64,000 nt of DNA from contig CM044958.1 of assembly GCA_024516035.1 (NCBI GenBank), positions 7,453,771 to 7,517,770 on the forward strand, given 5' to 3'. Source of the stretch: Bactericera cockerelli (taxonomy: Eukaryota > Arthropoda > Insecta > Hemiptera > Triozidae). Positions within the stretch are counted from its first letter, which is position 1. Each line of letters begins with the position of its first letter. Made by a program: the position numbers and the translations under genes. This document shows positions 30,268 through 43,900 of the stretch, in pieces. A model generated the notes under the pieces. That model saw only the letters and a program-made list of their open reading frames with translations, had not been told where the DNA came from and did not search any database.

Positions 30268-33200
30268 AGTAGTACCTTAGCAATAGATTTTTTTTTTTTT
30301 TAATATTGAAAATGAAAAATAAATCGTATGTTCCGGTAGATCTCAGTGATTAGGGCGTCGCGGTGTGCGTCGGTATGGTAAACCAGAGGTCGCGGGTTCC
30401 AAACCAAGCCGGGGCATGCGTCGGCATGACACGTTATCTTCCAATTCGGAAGTTTGCCATTGTGACCACCTAGTATAAATGTTTTGATCTTGCTGCTGGA
30501 ATAATGGGACTCATTAGTCCTAATCGGGCAGTAAAAATAAGGCGATATTATTATGATATTCTCAATTTCATTTTACAAATAATGAAATAGGTAATAGAAT
30601 GTATATCCAAATCATAATTGGATGGACTGTAAAGTTTGAAATAAATTGGCGCATATAAAAAAGGAAAAAAATAATAATATAAAATTGGTATTAAATGTAA
30701 AAAAAAACCTTACAAACGGTATAAAAGTATAAAAAAATTAGGCAGGTTTCAAAGGTATTGTTTCATACGAAAAAATGGTTCAAGTCCAAAAAAAGTTCAT
30801 TATTTTTTTTCAAAAATTGTTTCAGTTATTTTCAAAAATTGTTTATAATTTCAGCTGAATAGTCATCAGTTCAAATACTGTTCGGCTGTGGTGAGATCTT
30901 AATGTGTATAAAATGTTTGAATTTAATAAAAAGACTACCTACATCGTGTGTTTCTTCTAGTTCTAGAGTGAGAGAGAAAGATCATTTTTTATAAAAATAA
31001 AAAAAAACAGATAGTATGTGAATGAGGTAGAAAATTTGAGATCATGCATTTTTCGTATGAGACAGTTTCAAGGGCCGTTGTGTACTATTGGAACCTAAAT
31101 AGTTATGAGAAAACAAAGAATGAAGTAGGGAAACAAATGCGGGGATTTCAGGATAATAATATGGATAAGGGGGGGCTGTTCTCACTAGTACTATAATAAT
31201 ATGAATATGGGGGGGGGGGGGGGGGGGGGGAATTATTCATGCAAATCTCGAATACACACCTGAGACTAACTGTAACATTAATACATTTTCCATTATAGTT
31301 ACTCCACAATACTTTTCAATATTTTTACTCTTTCTAGATCAGATTGTAATTTCATCTCACACAAACACTTCATAGACAAATTGTCCTTGATTTAAGAACA
31401 ATTATTCTTTCCTATTAGATTTTTATTAATACAGGTTATACTAACTGTACTCTCACTTTATACAACGATTTCTGAGTTTTCTTTTTTCCTATTAGATTTT
31501 TATTAATACAGGTGCTTAGGAGGTAATTCCATTTATAATAAAATCATTCGTGTAAAGTAAAGTTCATAATTCAATTCCATTCAAATTTCAATACCTTCTC
31601 AAAATTTTCATGGAATAAGGACGTGATAAATGGAATTAAGTGTTCTGTAAACTATGAATATGACATGCATAAATTATATGTAATATATCACTATCTACTT
31701 TTATTTTATGATGAAAAATTAACCAAGTATATAAATATGATAACTACCCATAATGATGATATAATGTGGTTTATTACAAAAAATGAAATAAGTAGATATC
31801 GAAAATTATTCATGTACTTAAGAGGTATAATAGGTAGAAATATTTTCATATTATCCTAGATAATTAAGTTATCAATCAATGGTAAGATCTAGGGAAACAT
31901 AAAAAGTGTTAGTCTGATGAAAAATACTTACATGGGGTTTTCAAAAAAAGTGGTAAAAAAGCAAAATATATCATAGGCATAAGAAATATCAATAAATCCC
32001 TATAAAGAACAAGACCTGTAAGATTTACAAAAACTTTACAAAAAGAAGAGAGAAGACGAGGTGAGAGTAAAATTATTTACAATATTTTACACAGTACAAA
32101 ACCCCGCAATACATTAGCTAATTAATGGGCGGATCTAGATACCCATGCTGGCTACCAACTCGGAGTGGACATGGACTTTTAGCATATCACAGTACAGCAT
32201 GGAGCCCTATGACAGGTAGAAGTCTATGTCCACTTTGCAGCTGCAGGAGAGACTATCTTGACCCACTCCATTAAAAAAAAATACACAGTTGAAGATTAAC
32301 ACAATTCCAGTACCTATTTAATTATGTATGGTGAAAAAGACTAGGGCAGTGTATCGGAATTTTTAAACATGGTAGGCAAGGATTCAGACAATTCTGTTTG
32401 ACACCTATTTAAATACTTAATACTTACTATTTTAAATTCTATTACCTAAGTTATAGAAAGTATTGTTTTTCAAGCAATAAATCTTAAAATTTATTTAATA
32501 ATTTTGAAAGATGACTGACTTGAATGATTTTCAATATTTTAAAATAAAAAATCATTATTTTTTAAAATGAATAATACATAAATTAAATCCAACTATCACC
32601 CTCCAGTAGTTCAAAACAACAAGATAGTCATGAATAAAAAAATTAACATTTTAATCCTATTTATAAACGTAAACACGTTACTTAACTACTTTAAAGTTCT
32701 TATTTTCAATGCATACCAAAATCGATATCTATTAATTCTTAATAGCGGATGAAGCTTGAATTTTGTCGAACAATAATCTTCAAACACTTCATGTACAAAT
32801 ACAAGGATACAAACATAACCACAACACAAGATATTCTACTCATTTATGTATGTACATTATTTGTTTTTACAATATGAAAAATAAAACGTTATAACTAAGA
32901 AGTTCTTCTATTACTTATAATCTATAATGATAAAGTCAATAAACTGAGAGAATATTGGAAAGAAAGAACCACTAGTCTATTAAGCAGACTAATCGAAAAA
33001 AATCTCGAGTTAACACAACAGGAATAATAGGATACCAAATTGATACAAAAAAAAAAAAAAAATTCCGCGGATAATTAAGTCTACATGCGAGAATTAAGTC
33101 CCGTACATCTCTATTTTGTAAACAGACAAAATTCTATTTTGCTGCTCCAGTACATAAATCATTCTTTTTATTATTATTTATTTAGGTATTTTCACAATTG

Positions 33201-33523
33201 TTCATTAATAAACATTATACAACCCCGTCGTGATATGAACGTGCAGTTGAAAGCCACGTTAAACCTAATTGGAAAAAAGAACTATCCTTTTTATACCTAC
33301 TAAAACATATTTCTTTTTATGAGCATTTATTTAAAGAGAGGTCTATACAATCGGAGTCCTTGCCCCTATTTCTTTTTGGTGGTTTATTTATATTTAGAAT
33401 GATTCCCAATCTATTCTTAGTTGCTTGATGTTTTTCTTGACTCTTCATCGGATACTAAAATAACTCTTTCCTATACTGATAGAATTCGGTGGAAAACTTC
33501 GCGATCAGCTATAAAGCCTATTT
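30268..33523. repeat. left arm of a 3.25-kb inverted repeat
   Basis: Matches the reverse complement of 58366-62863 over its whole length. It starts GTACCTTAGCAATAGATTT and ends at GCTATAAAGCCTA. The arm contains a SINE A (30330-30556), a G run of about 22 (31209-31230), the TCTAGATACCCATGCTGGCT block (32137) and a 5S-SINE tail (33225-33270). It has no long ORF. Confidence 0.88.
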
Positions 33524-33529
33524 TAATAA

Positions 33530-33719
33530 TAATAATAATAATACCGGGTGTACCGGTTCATTTATTAACGAGCATCAGAGCTCTTTGTACAATAAAACAA
33601 TATTAATTTATAACAAAAATCAATGCAGATACACAAAAAAAAAAAAACAACGCAACACATAAATGGTGAATGGTAATCGAAAGACATTAAAATACTCTAC
33701 AATATATATCACAATTGTT
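33530..33719 (-). mobile_element. LINE 3' untranslated end
   Basis: Between the RT stop (33720) and the (TAA)n stretch at 33523-33543 that could be the element's tail on its coding strand. Includes a poly(A)-like A12 at 33634-33647. Confidence 0.45.
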
Positions 33720-36396
33720 TTAAAAATCAAATCCACAATCGGTGTTAGCAGATCTTAACATCCTGTTGAGAGGAGCATAATACTTGTAATTTGAGTCACA
33801 AGATGTCACGTAGAATGTGTTGGCTCTCCTGAGTCTCCGGTGGCAATCAAAAGGAATGAGCCCCAACAAACCACTACAATCAACTTCGCCAGAGATGAGC
33901 TTTTGTAGAAACCTCGAATCAGCTTGATCACGGCGCTCTCTGAGAGAATCAAGATTAGCAGAAGAATCCGGATGACGGTAGTTGAAGTAATTGAGAAATT
34001 TCTTCTGCACCCTTTCCAACAAAAGCTCATGTACATTGTAATATGGCGACCACACGACGCATGCGTATTCTAATAGCGAACGAACAAGAGAAATGTAAAG
34101 AAGACGAAAAGAAATCGAAGACAAACCTTTAGATGATCGATAAATGTACCCAAGAAGACGGTGACATCTCATAGAAACCGCGGAAATGTGTGGTATGAAT
34201 GAAAGCTTGCGATCGAGTTCGATTCCCAAATCTTTGATCTGGTCTACATTGTTGAGAGATTTGGAATCCAGATGATAGTCAAAACCAACAGGATGCGCAC
34301 GTCGAGAAAAGCACATGATGGCACATTTGCTATGTGTTAACTGCAGGCCATTTAAAGAGAGCCATCGATGAAAAGAATCCAGGTCTCCCTGGAGTAACCT
34401 GCAGTCATCATGGTTAGAAATGGATTTGTAGATTTTGACATCATCCGCAAACATTTGAAGATAAGAATTCTGAATAACACCGGGAAGATCGTTGAAAAAT
34501 AGGCTAAAAAGAAGAGGACCAGAATGGCTACCCTGCCCAACTCCCGAAGACACGCATATAGAAGAAGACCTATCGTCACCAATCCTAACCATTTGAATGC
34601 GATCACTAAATGAACTGGCCAACCAACGAAGAAAAGCATCGCCTATACCATATGATTTCAATTTGGCAACAAGAAATCTCGGATTTACCCGATCAAATGC
34701 CTTTGCAACATCGGTATAGACAGAATGTACATCCTGGCCCGATTCAAAGGAATTCAGGATATCACACTGATAAGAAAGAAGATTTGTGACTGTAGATCTC
34801 TTACTGGTAAATCCATGTTGCTTCTCAGAAATGAAGTGCTTGCATGCGAAGGAGAGTCTGGAAGAAACCAATTTATCAAGCACTTTAGGAATCGCAGACT
34901 GGATGCAGACACCACGATAATTAGCTATATTTGACCTATCACTGGATTTATAGATAGGAAAAATAAAGCTCGATTTCCATAGAGATGGAAACACTCCAGA
35001 AGACAGAGATTTGTTGAACAACACAGATAGAGGTGCTGCCAGACATGCAGAACATTTCTGAAGAATAAAAGAAGGAACATTATCGGGACCAGAGGAAAAC
35101 TTTTGAGGAAGAGAAGACAGAGCACTGAAGACATCGGTTGGAGAGAAAGAACAGCCATTAAAATCAATACAGTCCAGAAAAGGGTACTCTGGAACTGGAT
35201 GGTCAGAAACTTCGTAAGCATTAGAAAAAGATTTGGCAAACAAATTTGCAGTCTCCTGACCAGTGCTGCTAGTCTCCCCGTTAAAGAACATGTCCTTTGG
35301 AAATCCATCTGTCTTACGGGTCATATTGACAAATTTCCAGAAAGTGCTTGGATTACTTTGAAGACTCTTATCTGACTTTTCCAAGAATTCTTTGTAACAT
35401 TTGGAGCTCAAATTATAACAACGGGATCTCAATGAAGAAAAACAACGATAATCAGAGTCTTGATTTTTTATACAAAGAGTGAGCTCTTTTCTTTTTAAAG
35501 ATCAGAGACTTCAATTCATTTGTAAACCAGACTGGAAATGTTGAAGTATAGACCCGCTTAACTGGAGTTGAGAGTTCTATACCGGCCTGCAATAAGTCGT
35601 ACAAACGTTTGGTGGATACCTCAACGTTGTCTTCAGAAGAAAGAAAAGACCAATCAACCCTAGACAGAAATTTTCTCAACTCGAAGACGTTACATTTGGA
35701 GAAATCATAGATGTGCTTATCTTCAGAAAGTTGATCGGTCTGGCGAGGAACAATGATGTCAAAACTAAAAGCATTATGATGGAAGTTATTTGGAAGCAAT
35801 GGATCAAGAGAAGGCGTCGTAGATACATTTTCCTCATTGGTAAACAACAGGTCCAGGAATACACCGTGGTCGTTAGGAACAGAGTTCGCCTGATGAAGTG
35901 AGAGACTGTTGAAGGATTCACAAACCCGAACAGCGGGATAAGAAAAATTACAATCGACAATCATCGATGAATCCTCAACATCCACACTCCAAAAGGCATC
36001 TCTCAGATTGTAGTCACCAGTGAGGAATAGGCTGGAATCAGGAAACCTGGAAGACAACTCCTCAACCACGCTATAATGCTCCATATATGTTTCGACATCA
36101 GAGTTGGGTGGGATGTAGACACAGCCTAACAGCAAGCTAACATTGGCAATCTTAACAAGTACAAACACGTTATCAAAAGAGGACAGAACAGAACCAACAG
36201 TGACTCTACGTGACTTTAGCTTATTGCTGACTGCAATCAACACACCTCCTCCGCGATGTCTACCTAACACAGATGGGTCCCTGTCAGTACGGTATATTTC
36301 ATAATTTTTAACATTAACCTCACTTACTGAAAAATCGTCATTCAGCCAGGTTTCAGAAAGAAAAACAAACATCATACGATGAAACATCAAGGGCAA
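33720..36396 (-). mobile_element. Jockey/CR1-like non-LTR retrotransposon, broken
   Basis: Two minus-strand ORFs. 36396-35452 encodes an AP-type endonuclease (FVFLSETWLNDDFSVSEV, HRGGGVLIAVSNK, VYIPPNSDVETY, LTGDYNLRDAFW). 35432-33720 encodes a reverse transcriptase of 570 codons (YRGVCIQSAIPKVLDKLVSS, VAKAFDRV, GVGQGSHSGPLLFSLFFNDL, MFADDVKIYK, then the thumb region through YACVVWSPYYNVHELLLERV). The catalytic FADD is intact. One frameshift lies between the ORFs near 35440-35500, in a T/A-rich stretch. The 5' part is lost in the assembly gap at 36401. Confidence 0.92.
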
Positions 36397-36400
36397 GTTT

Positions 36401-36500
36401 NNNNNNNNNNNNNNNNNNNNNNNNNNNNNNNNNNNNNNNNNNNNNNNNNNNNNNNNNNNNNNNNNNNNNNNNNNNNNNNNNNNNNNNNNNNNNNNNNNNN
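36401..36500. other. assembly gap (100 N)
   Basis: Exactly 100 N, the usual placeholder for a scaffold join of unknown size. It truncates the LINE endonuclease. Confidence 0.99.
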
Positions 36501-36643
36501 TTAACTATCAATGTCAAACCTATGTAAACTATCTCAATTGTGGGATTTTAAATAAATAAAAAATAAACAATTAGAGAGTAAAGGGACTCTATAGTCTCAT
36601 TATTGCAGGACAAACAGAGTATTGTTTTGAACTGCAAAAGTTA

Positions 36644-36716
36644 TGCCGAAACCCGGGATCGAACCAGGGACATTTAGATCTTCAGTCTAACGCTCTCCCA
36701 ACTGAGCTATTTCGGC
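36644..36716 (-). tRNA. tRNA-Phe(GAA)
   Basis: 73 nt including the discriminator A. Acceptor stem GCCGAAA/TTTCGGC, D arm TAGCTCAGTTGGGAGAGCG, anticodon loop CTGAAGA (GAA), T arm CCTGG-TTCGATC-CCGGG. No intron, no encoded CCA. All stems pair. Confidence 0.93.
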
Positions 36717-36881
36717 TGGGTGGTTTGACATGAAGAACTAATCGTACTCGACAAAACAAATTAAAGTGATGCGTTTGTAAACATCAGAACAATGGCTTGT
36801 TTATGGTGACTACACAATCGTTTACGATGAGAAATTTTAATACTTCGAATGACTGGATAAGTTTCACAACATAGAAGTCTA

Positions 36882-37127
36882 GCCAGCGTCGATGGCATGT
36901 TGAATACACCGGTTCCCTTCAGAACACCGAAGTTAAGCGACATCCAGCGAGGTTCAGACTTGGATGGGTGACCATTCAAATTCTAATTCTCGTGACGCTG
37001 GCTTTTCCCGGCCCCACTCAGGCTGGGTGAGGTCAATGTGAGTAGCAGGTTTGTGAGTTTCCTGCGAATGGAGGGTAAAACCCCCGTCGTGATATGACCA
37101 TGGCAGTTGAAAGCGACGTTAAACCCC

Positions 37128-37159
<32 letters not shown>
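36882..37159 (+). mobile_element. 5S rRNA-derived SINE (family D) with target duplication
   Basis: Head of about 100 bp follows 5S rRNA: GCCAGCGTCGATGGCATGTT, CACCGGTTCC, CACCGAAGTTAAGCGACATC, ACTTGGATGGGTGACC (internal control region). Then a body GGCTGGGTGAGGTCAATGTG, CCCGTCGTGATATGACCATG, GCAGTTGAAAGCGACGTTAA and poly(A). The 13 bases ACATAGAAGTCTA flank it on both sides (36869-36881, 37160-37172), the mark of L1/LINE-type retrotransposition. Confidence 0.93.
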
Positions 37160-37160
<1 letters not shown>

Positions 37161-37175
37161 CATAGAAGTCTAATT

Positions 37176-37391
37176 TTGCACTGGTAGTCAAGTAATTAAC
37201 GCGCTAGTATGGAAATTCAGTTTGCGTAGGGATCCGTTCGTTCGAATCCCATCGAGTGCATGAAGTTTTCCTTATTAATTTGAGTTTATGACCACATAAT
37301 AATAAGAATCCGAGGGTTAGGTGGTAGAAAATGCTTTGAGCATTAACCTCGCCTGGTTTTTTACCTTCCACTACAGAGTATTATTATTATC
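37176..37391 (+). mobile_element. SINE family B, near full copy
   Basis: TGCACTGGTAGTCAAGTAAT head, GGATCCGTTCGTTCGAATCC B box, GAGGGTTAGGTGGTAGAAAA, GCATTAACCTCGCCTGG, ACCTTCCACTACAGAG and (TTA)n tail. Confidence 0.88.
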
Positions 37392-37626
37392 TATAATTTT
37401 GGACCGCTTTCTGTTTTACTATCTCAATCACAAGTATTTATTTACTTAAGAGTGAATGAAAAGGTAGATTCTTTCCAATACACGTCGTTGTAACACTCTA
37501 ACCAAACTATATTTCGTCATCTCCAGTATACTTTAGTTAGACAATTTCAGTCGAAAGTTTGGACCACTGTCTCTTTTACCATCCCAATCAGAAGCATTAC
37601 AATATTTGAACACCATTCTCTTTCAG

Positions 37627-37805
37627 ATCCACGTCCTCGGTCCCACCGAAGTACTACCTCATCTCCAGCATCGACTCGGCAAGTTCCAGACCAAATTCGG
37701 CACCCCGTTCGTGTTAGACCGCTACGTGACGCTGGCCTTGTTTCTCATGACAGTTCTCCTGGTGCTGTCGTCTAGTCTGGTGCTTTACCTGTACGGCTAC
37801 GGAAG
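37627..37805 (+). CDS. tincar-like exon 1 of those seen (TM segment)
   Basis: IHVLGPTEVLPHLQHRLGKF, QTKFGTPFVLDRYVT, then the hydrophobic LALFLMTVLLVLSSSLVLYL. Acceptor TTTCAG|ATCCAC, donor AAG|GTAAGT, ending two bases into a codon. Confidence 0.9.
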
Positions 37806-37891
37806 GTAAGTTGAACGGGACAGATGGCTGTAGAAATAGTTCTTAAAATATCAGTCGATCAAAAATAGAAAAGCAAGAAGATTGTACATTA

Positions 37892-37922
<31 letters not shown>

Positions 37923-40900
37923 CAGAAAAGAAAGAAGATTATATGTAAAAAAAATAGAAAAGCAAGAAAGTTAGATAAAAAAAAAAAAAAAAATAATAAT
38001 AAAAAAAAAATAGAAAAGCAAGAAGATTCGATGATTAGATTATCACATCTGTGTTGATCACAATCGTGATATCACAACTACTCTTACTCGCTTTACTAAA
38101 TATTTGCTGAAGTCCGCCGCCTTATCAATCAAGCTACTGAGGTCGGCATAAAACAGAAAAGCTAGAAGTTGTATTTAATGTTCTTAAAACTCAGAACACA
38201 CCTGAATAGAAATTCACAACACAACCTGAAATTTACAACATCAAAAATATGGCTCCTTCGATGAAAAAAAAAAAACCGATGTCAAAAGAAGAACTAAAAT
38301 CAAAATCAAATACTTCTTTGCAGACTCCGTCGAGAGCGCTGATTCCCTTCTGAACTATCTGAAAACAATTAAACTGTATAGACTTGTTCAACACACCAAG
38401 GAATCGGCGCGAACGACATGGCAACTGACAGAGTTAAAGCGCCTAAATCGAAAAAAATAAAAATAATAAAAAAATACTTCTTTGGCCAAAATTAATTTCC
38501 AATTTCATCTCTCCCAGGCTCACCGCTTTCTTGAACCGCGAGAAAGCGCGACGCGTGATCAAGATCCGTTCACAAGCCTCGCATGGCTACGGGTACTTCA
38601 CGCACTGTGCTGCGCTCTGCTGTCTCCTGGCCATATCCGTCTGCCAGGCGCCTCTCCTGTACGACCTTATTCTTGTGTACAGGGCGAGTTTGGATGGCGC
38701 GATCCTAGCGTGCATTCTTGGAACTATTCTGCATCTGTTCTTATGGGTGAGTAATCGCTTTACACTACTCCTATCACCTCCTTTATAAGAAGGTCATGGG
38801 AGTGGGTTTATTTAAAAAAAAAAAAAAAATGAATAAATAGAATCTTAACATTAACTTCTCCGAAAGTAGTCTTAAGTAACTATTATTACCTAAGTATTAT
38901 AAGACAGATGTATTTTAGTATTAAGTCTATGTTATATATATTCTTTATAAATTATGTATTCTAGTTTATATCTTATAATAAATTTGATGCAAAAATAAAA
39001 TAAAATAAAAGCACTTATAAAAAAAAAAAATGAGTATTTCTCACTATTCGTAAATGGCAGAAATTTGGTACTTGAAGTGTAGCGTCTTTAAAACACGTTG
39101 GACGCCTGAGTCCCATATGTGGGTTTCAGTAAATTTGTCGAACCGGCCTGAAACCCATATATGGGTTTCAGACTTCATAAGAAATACATTGTAACTGAAA
39201 CACAGATATGTGATTCGGGCTCATTTTGAATGAGTCTTGTTGAGTCCCACATGTGGGACTCAGGCCTGTTAAGAACTAAATAGTGAAACCCACTGTTGGG
39301 TCTCAGGCCCACTCAGCAATCATAGTGATTTCATCCCCGGCCCAGTGCTAACATACCTAACATATGGCTCGGCGTTGAACGTGTTAACTGAGGTTTTATT
39401 TTAATTTTATAGATTCTCACTTTTTTCCTAAATCGAAGACATGGTTCCACTTGCTCAAAATCAAAATGAAAGTCAATTCGATTTAAGTAAATTCAATGCA
39501 ATATCCTTCTATATGAAACGTGAATCGATTTCAATTGAATTCCTCGTTATTCAATTCATTGTATTCAATCATTCGATTCATATCGGTTTGAATCGATGGA
39601 AATCGAACAAAATCTCTCTAAAATTGATTGAAAATTTATAGATTACCTGGTATCCAAATTCTATTCAAATGCAATTGCTGAAAAAAACTTAAGTACTTAT
39701 TGAAAGCATGCTAGTTGTTGATACTTAGATGTAATCAAAACAATATGTATATAATTATTATGTATATATTTATTTATTTTTTCTTCTATTGTATTGTATT
39801 TTCATTTGTAATTATTTGTGTTCTTTTTTTATTTTATTTTTTAAGGAGGACTTTATTAGGAGGACAAAGTACAGGTAACAGTATAAAATTAAGAAAAGAA
39901 AAAAAAAAAAAAAAAAAAAAATCAAACAAATGACAAAATATATAAGTAAAAAAAAAGAAAATAACAATAATGCTATTTATCCCATAAAATATATAAGACC
40001 TGTTTGACTGCTGGAGTAAAGGGACTTTTCAGTCTTACCTTGGCAGTATAAACAAGGTATATTCTATTCTATTCTATTCTATTCTAATGTCCTACCTAAA
40101 AGGCGGGGTTATTGCCCGTGGCAATCTCTTCCACCCAACCCTTGTGTTGTATATTATATGTCCTAAAAGTGTAAAAAAATAAAAAAAAATATTCTCAATT
40201 CAACCCCAGGTCCTCCTCTGGCTCATCCTGACCATCAAGCAGCACTGGGTGTTCAAGATCCGCGTCACCATAGGTCGCGCCACGGTCCGTTCACAACGCT
40301 CCATCAAGCTCATGACTGACGTAGACCTGGTGACGTCATCAGCCAGCTCCTCACTCGACGACCCTAGCGCTCCGCTGCTCGTGGTGGGCAACGGGAGAAC
40401 TTACGCGATCGCCGGTGACGCACCCAAGCGGACGATTATGAACGTGATCGCCAAGAACGCGATGGAGATGCGCTCTAGGAGTAATCATGGTGAGTAACTC
40501 TAGTCGTATTTTTCTTTCTAACTAAAAAAAAATTCCTGGTTAGGTTTTTTTCCAAATATTTCCATTTTATTCCAAGGTCATTCGTGAAAGAAAAATGCGT
40601 TTGGTTATTTTTAAAGATAAACAATACACTTAACCTATAGTAAAACTGGAAGCAAGAATTTTCTACTTCCACTTTGGTTAACTTTGGAATTGGAAATTTT
40701 TCCTCTTCCAAAAGAAAAATGACTTGCTTCCAGTTTGGTTCATTTTATTCCCGTTTGGTTAGCTTTGGTTAGAAATAAAAATACGGCATCTGTCTGTCCG
40801 TGTAGTTCACTGGTAAAGGCGGCACTCTGTTGCCGTATTTTTCTTTCTAACCAAAGTTAACCAAACGGGAATAAAATGAACCAAACTGGAAGCAAGTCAT

Positions 40901-43900
40901 TTTTCTTTTGGAAGAGGAAAAATTTCCACTTCCAAAGTTAACCAAAGTGGAAGTAGAAAATTCTTGTTTCCAGTTCTATTATAGGTTAAGTCTATTGTTT
41001 ATCTTTAAAAGTAACGAAACGCATTTTTCTTTCACGAATGACCTTGGAATAAAATGGAAATATTTGGAAGAAACCTAACCAGGAATTTTTTTTTAGTTAG
41101 AAAGAAAAATACGACTTTTGTCTGTACCGGTAGTTCACTGGTAAAGGCGGCATTCTGTGAATCCAGATATTCCAGAGGTCGCAGGTTTGAAACAAAGCCG
41201 GGATATGAGAAGTTATCCTCCCATTTGGGATTTGGACCACATAATAATGAGTCTTGGGCTTACTGCTCAAATCAGTATAAAGAGCTAGCCATCTCAGATC
41301 AGTATAAAGAGCTAGCCATTTGTGATATTATGTCACAATTTTTAGTGAATAGCATTACGAATTACGAGAACTAATGCATCATATCTCTAACCAACATTCA
41401 TCGTTCAATATTAATCTCGTAATGCCGCCACTGGTCGTTGCCCACTCTACAAGTTTCACATTAAATTGTCCTTACGCGGCTAGGGTAATAATAATAATAC
41501 CACTCTTTAGTGGAAGGTAACCACCAGGCGAAGTTAATGCTCAAAGCATTTTCTCTAACTTCGCACCACTTGGAATGGTACCCAAGATACACGCACTATT
41601 TCCTCTCTGTTATGGCGAGAACTTAAAAAGTTAAAAAATTTCATTCTAGTATTTGATTAAATATATTATCTATACATTTATTTTTAACTACATTTTTTGA
41701 CACGGTGATATTTTTAATTTTATTTCACATATTTTTACCTTTATTGTTGTGTTTATATAATGACAAATTTGTAAATAGGACCAACTCCGTTAATAAACAC
41801 CCGTTTACCGGGCTTATTATTATTATTATCACCAATATTTTCTCCATTCAAGTCAGTTTCCACACTCTTCCCCCATTCCCCCTCTCATAGTTTCATATCT
41901 TTTCTTCTAAAAAATTCTATCTAGGTATAAGTTATCTGAATATGTAAAAAGTTTACATTAGCTAACGAAAATTTGAATACACCAGGCCTCCTGTGGAATC
42001 ACTGAAGTGAAGCAACGTAGAGGACATTATATTTATTGTTTTTAGACTATCTTAGAATCTAGTTAATTTTCGGTAACTTTGGCAATATAAGATCTGCAAC
42101 CCCTCATTACAGGTGAGTCGAGCACTAATGGCGCCAAGCTGTCTGTGGAGGACACAGAGGAGCAGATCTACTGGCTGAGGCCCAAGTGCAGGTCGCCCCC
42201 CCCCGGGTCCCCTGACTCCTCTGACGAGAAGGGGGGGTGGTTCTCCAAGCGGACCAGCAAGGAGGGAGGAGACAAGAACGCCAAGTAAGTTCACTATCTC
42301 AGCTTTGTTTGAGACAAGAACGCCAAGTAAGTTCGTTATCTCAGCTTTGTTTGAGACAAGAACGCCAAGTAAGTTCATTATCTCAGCTTTGTTTGAGACA
42401 AGAACGCCAAGTAAGTTCATTTCCTCAGCTTTGTTTGAGACAAGAACGCCAAGTATTTTCATTTCCTCAGCTTTGTTTGAGACAAGAACGCCAAGTAAGT
42501 TCATTTCCTCAGCTTTGTTTGAGACAAGAACGCCAAGTAAGTTCATTTCCTCAGCTTTGTTTGAGACAAGAACGCCAAGTAAGTTCATTATCTCAGCTTT
42601 GTTTGAGACAAGAACGCCAAGTATTTTCATTTCCTCAGCTTTGTTTGAGACAAGAACGCCAAGTAAGTTCATTTCCTCAGCTTTGTTTGAGACAAGAACG
42701 CCAAGTATTTTCATTTCCTCAGCTTTGTTTGAGACAAGAACGCCAAGTATTTTCATTTCCTCAGCTTTGTTTGAGACAAGAACGCCAAGTATTTTCATTT
42801 CCTCAGCTTTGTTTGAGACAAGAACGCCAAGTAAGTTCATTTCCTCAGCTTTGTTTGAGACAAGAACGCCAAGTATTTTCATTTCCTCAGCTTTGTTTGA
42901 GACAAGAACGCCAAGTAAGTTCATTATCTCAGCTTTGTTTGAGACAAGAACGCCAAGTAAGTTCATTATCTCAGCTTTGTTTGAGACAAGAACGCCAAGT
43001 AAGTTCATTATCTCAGCTTTGTTTGAGACAAGAACGCCAAGTAAGTTCATTATCTCAGCTTTGTTTGAAACATATTGAAAAAAGTTAGTTGAAAAAAGTT
43101 ATCATATTTGTGTTAATCACATTCGTGGTATCACAACTACTCAAACTCGCTCTACTAAATCTACACTGAAACCGGGACTTGAACCACCGACCTCCAGGTT
43201 ACAAGTCCGCCGCCTTATCGATCAAGCTACTGAGGTCGGTTGTTTGAAACATATTATGTAATTTGATTTTATTGTAAAACACAAATGAATAAGGGAAGTA
43301 AAAATTAATCAAATTAACACAACGAGATACCTAATACTACTACCTACATGTTAGGTACATTGCCTCATGCAAGTGGGATGGATCAAGTCTATTAAAAATC
43401 ACAGGTGATTCATATTAAAATCACCTGTGATTGAATTGCTTTGTACATATTTTTTATATATTAATATATTTATTGAAAAAGTAATGAAAAGTTTGAAATC
43501 AAAAATTAACACAAATTTTTCATCTAATATATGCTTGCTACTCTCACAGTTAATGCAATGCAAATTTAATGGACTCTTGTACTCTGCTTACAATCTTTCA
43601 GTTATTACCTATAAAATATTTTTCTATTACACTTCACATACTTTAAACTTTACTTCTATACACGCATCTATCTAAATTACATATCCACAGATTTATGTAG
43701 GCAATTTCCACCTGTAATATGAAGATGGGATTGATCATTGGAAAAGAGAGTAGTGACAGTAAAGAAAGATAAAAATTAAGTAGGTAAAAGTTTAAAAAAA
43801 AAAAATTAAAAAAAATTTCCACCTGTAATATACCCATAGTTAGTATTAAATAGGTATGACGTAATTGACATATCGTAATACTTCTCTTTGCGTCCATTTC

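Noticed and set aside
33806..35960. Several ORFs overlapping the LINE on both strands
   Set aside because: Shadow frames of the reverse transcriptase and endonuclease ORFs.
36882..37000. Functional 5S rRNA gene
   Set aside because: The head is diverged and shortened, fused to a SINE body with poly(A) and a target duplication.
42052..43088. Long ORFs (up to 332 codons) of 14-residue repeats on both strands
   Set aside because: They arise because the 42-bp unit is a multiple of three; they overlap the exon donor array and have no independent start or splice context.
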